A DNA stretch of 64,000 nucleotides from JBFWUW01 sp050247075 (GTDB lineage Bacteria; Planctomycetota; Planctomycetia; Pirellulales; JBFWUW01). The notes under the pieces were generated by a model. That model was not told the origin of the DNA, did not search any database, and saw only the letters and a program-made list of their open reading frames with translations. A program made the position numbers and the translations under genes. The DNA lies in NCBI GenBank assembly GCA_050247075.1, contig JBFWUW010000035.1:1-64000 (forward strand), written 5' to 3'. Below are positions 58,669-64,000 of this stretch, piece by piece (position 1 is the stretch's first letter; each line of letters starts with the position of its first letter).

Positions 58669-60546
58669 ATGCCCGCGCCCGAATTGGCTGGCGACTTTTG
58701 GGAACTGCTCTCGCGCAGCAAGCTGGTTCCCCCGGAACATTTTCGGACCTTGACGGAGCAACTTGCGCAACAAGGACTGGCTGGCGGCCCGCCGCGCGAG
58801 ATCGCCAAGGAACTCGTCCGGCAAGGCTGCCTGACACGGTTTCAATCGGACCGCTTGCTAACCGGGCAACATCGCGGGTTCTTCTACGACCACTACAAGC
58901 TGCTGGAGATCCTGGGCGCGGGGGGCATGGGGCGGCTGTATGTGGCGGAGGATATCCGCACGGGCGAGCGGGTTGCCCTGAAGTTGCTGTACGAGCATCG
59001 CCAGGAAGACCCCGGCGTGCGTGCCCGTTTCGATCTGGAAGCCCGCGCCGGCGGCATGTTGAACCATCCCAGCATTGTCCGCACGCACCAGATCAACCGC
59101 AGCGGACATGTGGTCTATATCATCATGGACCTGGTGGAAGGGATCAGCCTGCAAGAGCAGGTGGTGATGCACGGCCAGACCCCCTGGCCCATGGCGTGCG
59201 ACATCGTCGCCCAAGCGGCGCTGGGCTTGCAGCACGCGCACGATGCCGGCCTGGTCCATCGCGATGTAAAACCGGCCAACCTGCTGATCACCAAGGAAGG
59301 CATCGTCAAGATTCTCGACTTCGGCCTGGCCCGCATTCCCGAGGACGAGTTCTCCATGGCCATGATCTTTGGCCAGGACCGCGTGGGGACGGCCGACTAC
59401 GTCGCCCCAGAGCAATCCATCAACAGTTACAAGGTCGATGCCCGCGCTGACATCTACAGCCTGGGATGTACTTTCTATTTCGCCTTGACGGGCATTGTGC
59501 CGTTTGGATATCGCTCGGTACGCAAGACGATCGAAGCGCACCGCACGCGCAGGCCGCGGCCCGTGCCGGAACTGGCCGCCGATGTGCCCGCCGACGTTGT
59601 GGCTATCTTGGACCGCATGGTCCGCAAGCGGCCCGAAAAGCGGTTCGGCTCGGCGCAAGAGCTATACCAGGCGCTGGCGCCTTTTGCAAAGCGGCAGCCG
59701 CTGGAGGTCGATTTTCAGCGGCTGCTGAAGATCCGCGGCACCTATGCCCGCAAACGGATTGCCGACATGGAGGAAGAGCAGCGTAGAAAATCGCAATCGG
59801 CCCTTACCCGCGGCCTGGGGACCGCCTCTTCGTTGTTGCAAACGTCGAACTCGCGGCTTAGTCCGTCGGCCTCGGAACTCAAGCCCGACACTGCGCCGCC
59901 ACCCGGCAATATCAAAGCGATCGAAATCCGCCACGCGCAAACGCGCGAAGTGATCTTGTCGGTGCCGGGCTCGACACTGATCGGTGTGGAATTGACGGAA
60001 GCCCGGCTGGCCGGCGCGGCCCTGGCCCGGGTCGATATGTCGAATGCGTCGCTAGTCAATGCCGACCTGCACGGCGCGGACATGCAAAGCGCCGTGCTGG
60101 TAGAGGCCCGCTTGTCGAGTTGCAATCTGCAAGGAGCCAATCTGGCGGGAGCCGATCTGACGCGCGCGGAGCTTTCCAACTCCAACCTCAGCGGCGGCAG
60201 TTTCAAAAATGCGCTGTTGCATTGCGCCAAGTTGCGGTTCGTTTGCCTGGCCGAGGCCGACCTGGCGGGTGCCGATCTGACCGAGGCCGACTTGGGCATG
60301 TCGGATCTGCAAGCAGATTTCAGCGGTGCCAATTTGGCCGGTGCCGATCTGCGGGGCTGCAACCTCAGCGGCGCCAATTTGTTTGGCGCCAATCTCGAAG
60401 GGGCCAATCTGCAAGGGGCCAAGTTGGAAAACGCCAACCTGCGCGGAGCACGGCTGGAAGGGGCCATCAGCCCGTTGGGAAAGCCATTTCAAATGCCCGG
60501 CAAGGAAGAACCCAAGGGCGTTTGGCGGCGGCTGTGGGGCAGTTAA
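58669..60546 (+). CDS. Ser/Thr protein kinase with C-terminal pentapeptide repeats
   Basis: 625 residues. A small N-terminal domain (about 1-70) is seen at the front of many planctomycete kinases. The kinase domain (about 75-345) has a glycine loop GAGGMGRLY, catalytic K105 (VALKLL), H197-R198-D199 with KPAN, and D217-F218-G219, so it should be active. A linker (346-435) precedes pentapeptide repeats of the A(D/N)LxG type from about 437 to 600 (for example ANLAGADLTRAELS), which form a right-handed beta-helix. No membrane segment is seen. Targets are unknown. Confidence 0.92.
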   Translation: MPAPELAGDFWELLSRSKLVPPEHFRTLTEQLAQQGLAGGPPREIAKELVRQGCLTRFQSDRLLTGQHRGFFYDHYKLLEILGAGGMGRLYVAEDIRTGERVALKLLYEHRQEDPGVRARFDLEARAGGMLNHPSIVRTHQINRSGHVVYIIMDLVEGISLQEQVVMHGQTPWPMACDIVAQAALGLQHAHDAGLVHRDVKPANLLITKEGIVKILDFGLARIPEDEFSMAMIFGQDRVGTADYVAPEQSINSYKVDARADIYSLGCTFYFALTGIVPFGYRSVRKTIEAHRTRRPRPVPELAADVPADVVAILDRMVRKRPEKRFGSAQELYQALAPFAKRQPLEVDFQRLLKIRGTYARKRIADMEEEQRRKSQSALTRGLGTASSLLQTSNSRLSPSASELKPDTAPPPGNIKAIEIRHAQTREVILSVPGSTLIGVELTEARLAGAALARVDMSNASLVNADLHGADMQSAVLVEARLSSCNLQGANLAGADLTRAELSNSNLSGGSFKNALLHCAKLRFVCLAEADLAGADLTEADLGMSDLQADFSGANLAGADLRGCNLSGANLFGANLEGANLQGAKLENANLRGARLEGAISPLGKPFQMPGKEEPKGVWRRLWGS

Positions 60547-60615
60547 GGCCGGCGCGGCTCGATCTTCCGGCTTTCCGCACCTATTGGTCAATGGAATCGT
60601 CGCCTAATACGGCCA

Positions 60616-64000
<3,385 letters not shown>

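Overview
The window reads as chromosomal DNA of a planctomycete, most likely from the Pirellulales side of the phylum. The grounds are three neighbourhoods of the planctomycete-typical DUF1549/DUF1553 plus DUF1501 gene pairs (two of the DUF1549 proteins carrying cytochrome-like N-terminal modules), two DUF1080 (3-keto-disaccharide hydrolase-like) exported proteins, a bacterial formylmethanofuran dehydrogenase subunit B homologue, a zinc-ribbon protein style common in this phylum, GC-rich coding DNA and several kinds of short interspersed intergenic repeats. No IS element, prophage, CRISPR array, rRNA or tRNA was seen. Almost everything is core chromosome.

Layout. 1-2.0 kb: end of a DUF1549/DUF1501 pair (minus). 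2.5-4.4 kb: moeA and a glutamine amidotransferase pabA/trpG (minus). 4.6-7.9 kb: ilvD and gltX (plus). 8.0-16.5 kb: carbohydrate/accessory block with two DUF1080 proteins, an orphan sugar-type ABC ATPase next to a zinc-ribbon membrane protein, a redoxin-like exported protein, a mannonate-dehydratase-type enolase and an MFS carrier. 16.7-24.6 kb: purD (minus), a zinc-ribbon membrane protein, tyrA, purL (with a PurS-like N-terminal half), a RelE/Phd toxin-antitoxin pair, and purQ (plus). 24.6-31.0 kb: a minus-strand housekeeping run aroF-tpiA-secG-yicC-gmk-rpoZ-coaC-fhcB. 31.3-33.5 kb: rpsR with a clear promoter, then a NhaD-type antiporter. 33.5-45.0 kb: DoxX protein, two more DUF1501/DUF1549 pairs, a DJ-1/PfpI protein, a YaiI-type protein and a small-protein/retropepsin pair. 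45.1-54.9 kb: DinB-type protein, a second enolase-superfamily dehydratase, two small unknowns, proC, an endonuclease-III-like protein with a histone-H1-like tail, then the rbfA-infB-nusA block (transcribed nusA first). 55.1-58.6 kb: a MalK/UgpC-type ABC ATPase, a self-contained cold-shock gene with promoter and terminator, and pyruvate kinase preceded by two hairpins. 58.7-64 kb: a Ser/Thr kinase with a pentapeptide-repeat tail, and a very large unknown protein running off the right edge.

The strongest unusual signals are: the PurS-PurL fusion with a toxin-antitoxin pair lodged between purL and purQ; a low-complexity interspersed repeat accommodated in frame inside purL; the degenerate Nth fold fused to a Lys/Pro/Ala-rich tail; a two-gene retropepsin cassette; a DUF1549 protein with a CX4CH motif and an inserted beta-sandwich; and a family of short hairpin-forming dispersed repeats. 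I did not find a clear multi-gene defence or biosynthetic system that is obviously new. All calls come from reading the sequence and remembered family features; no database search was made.
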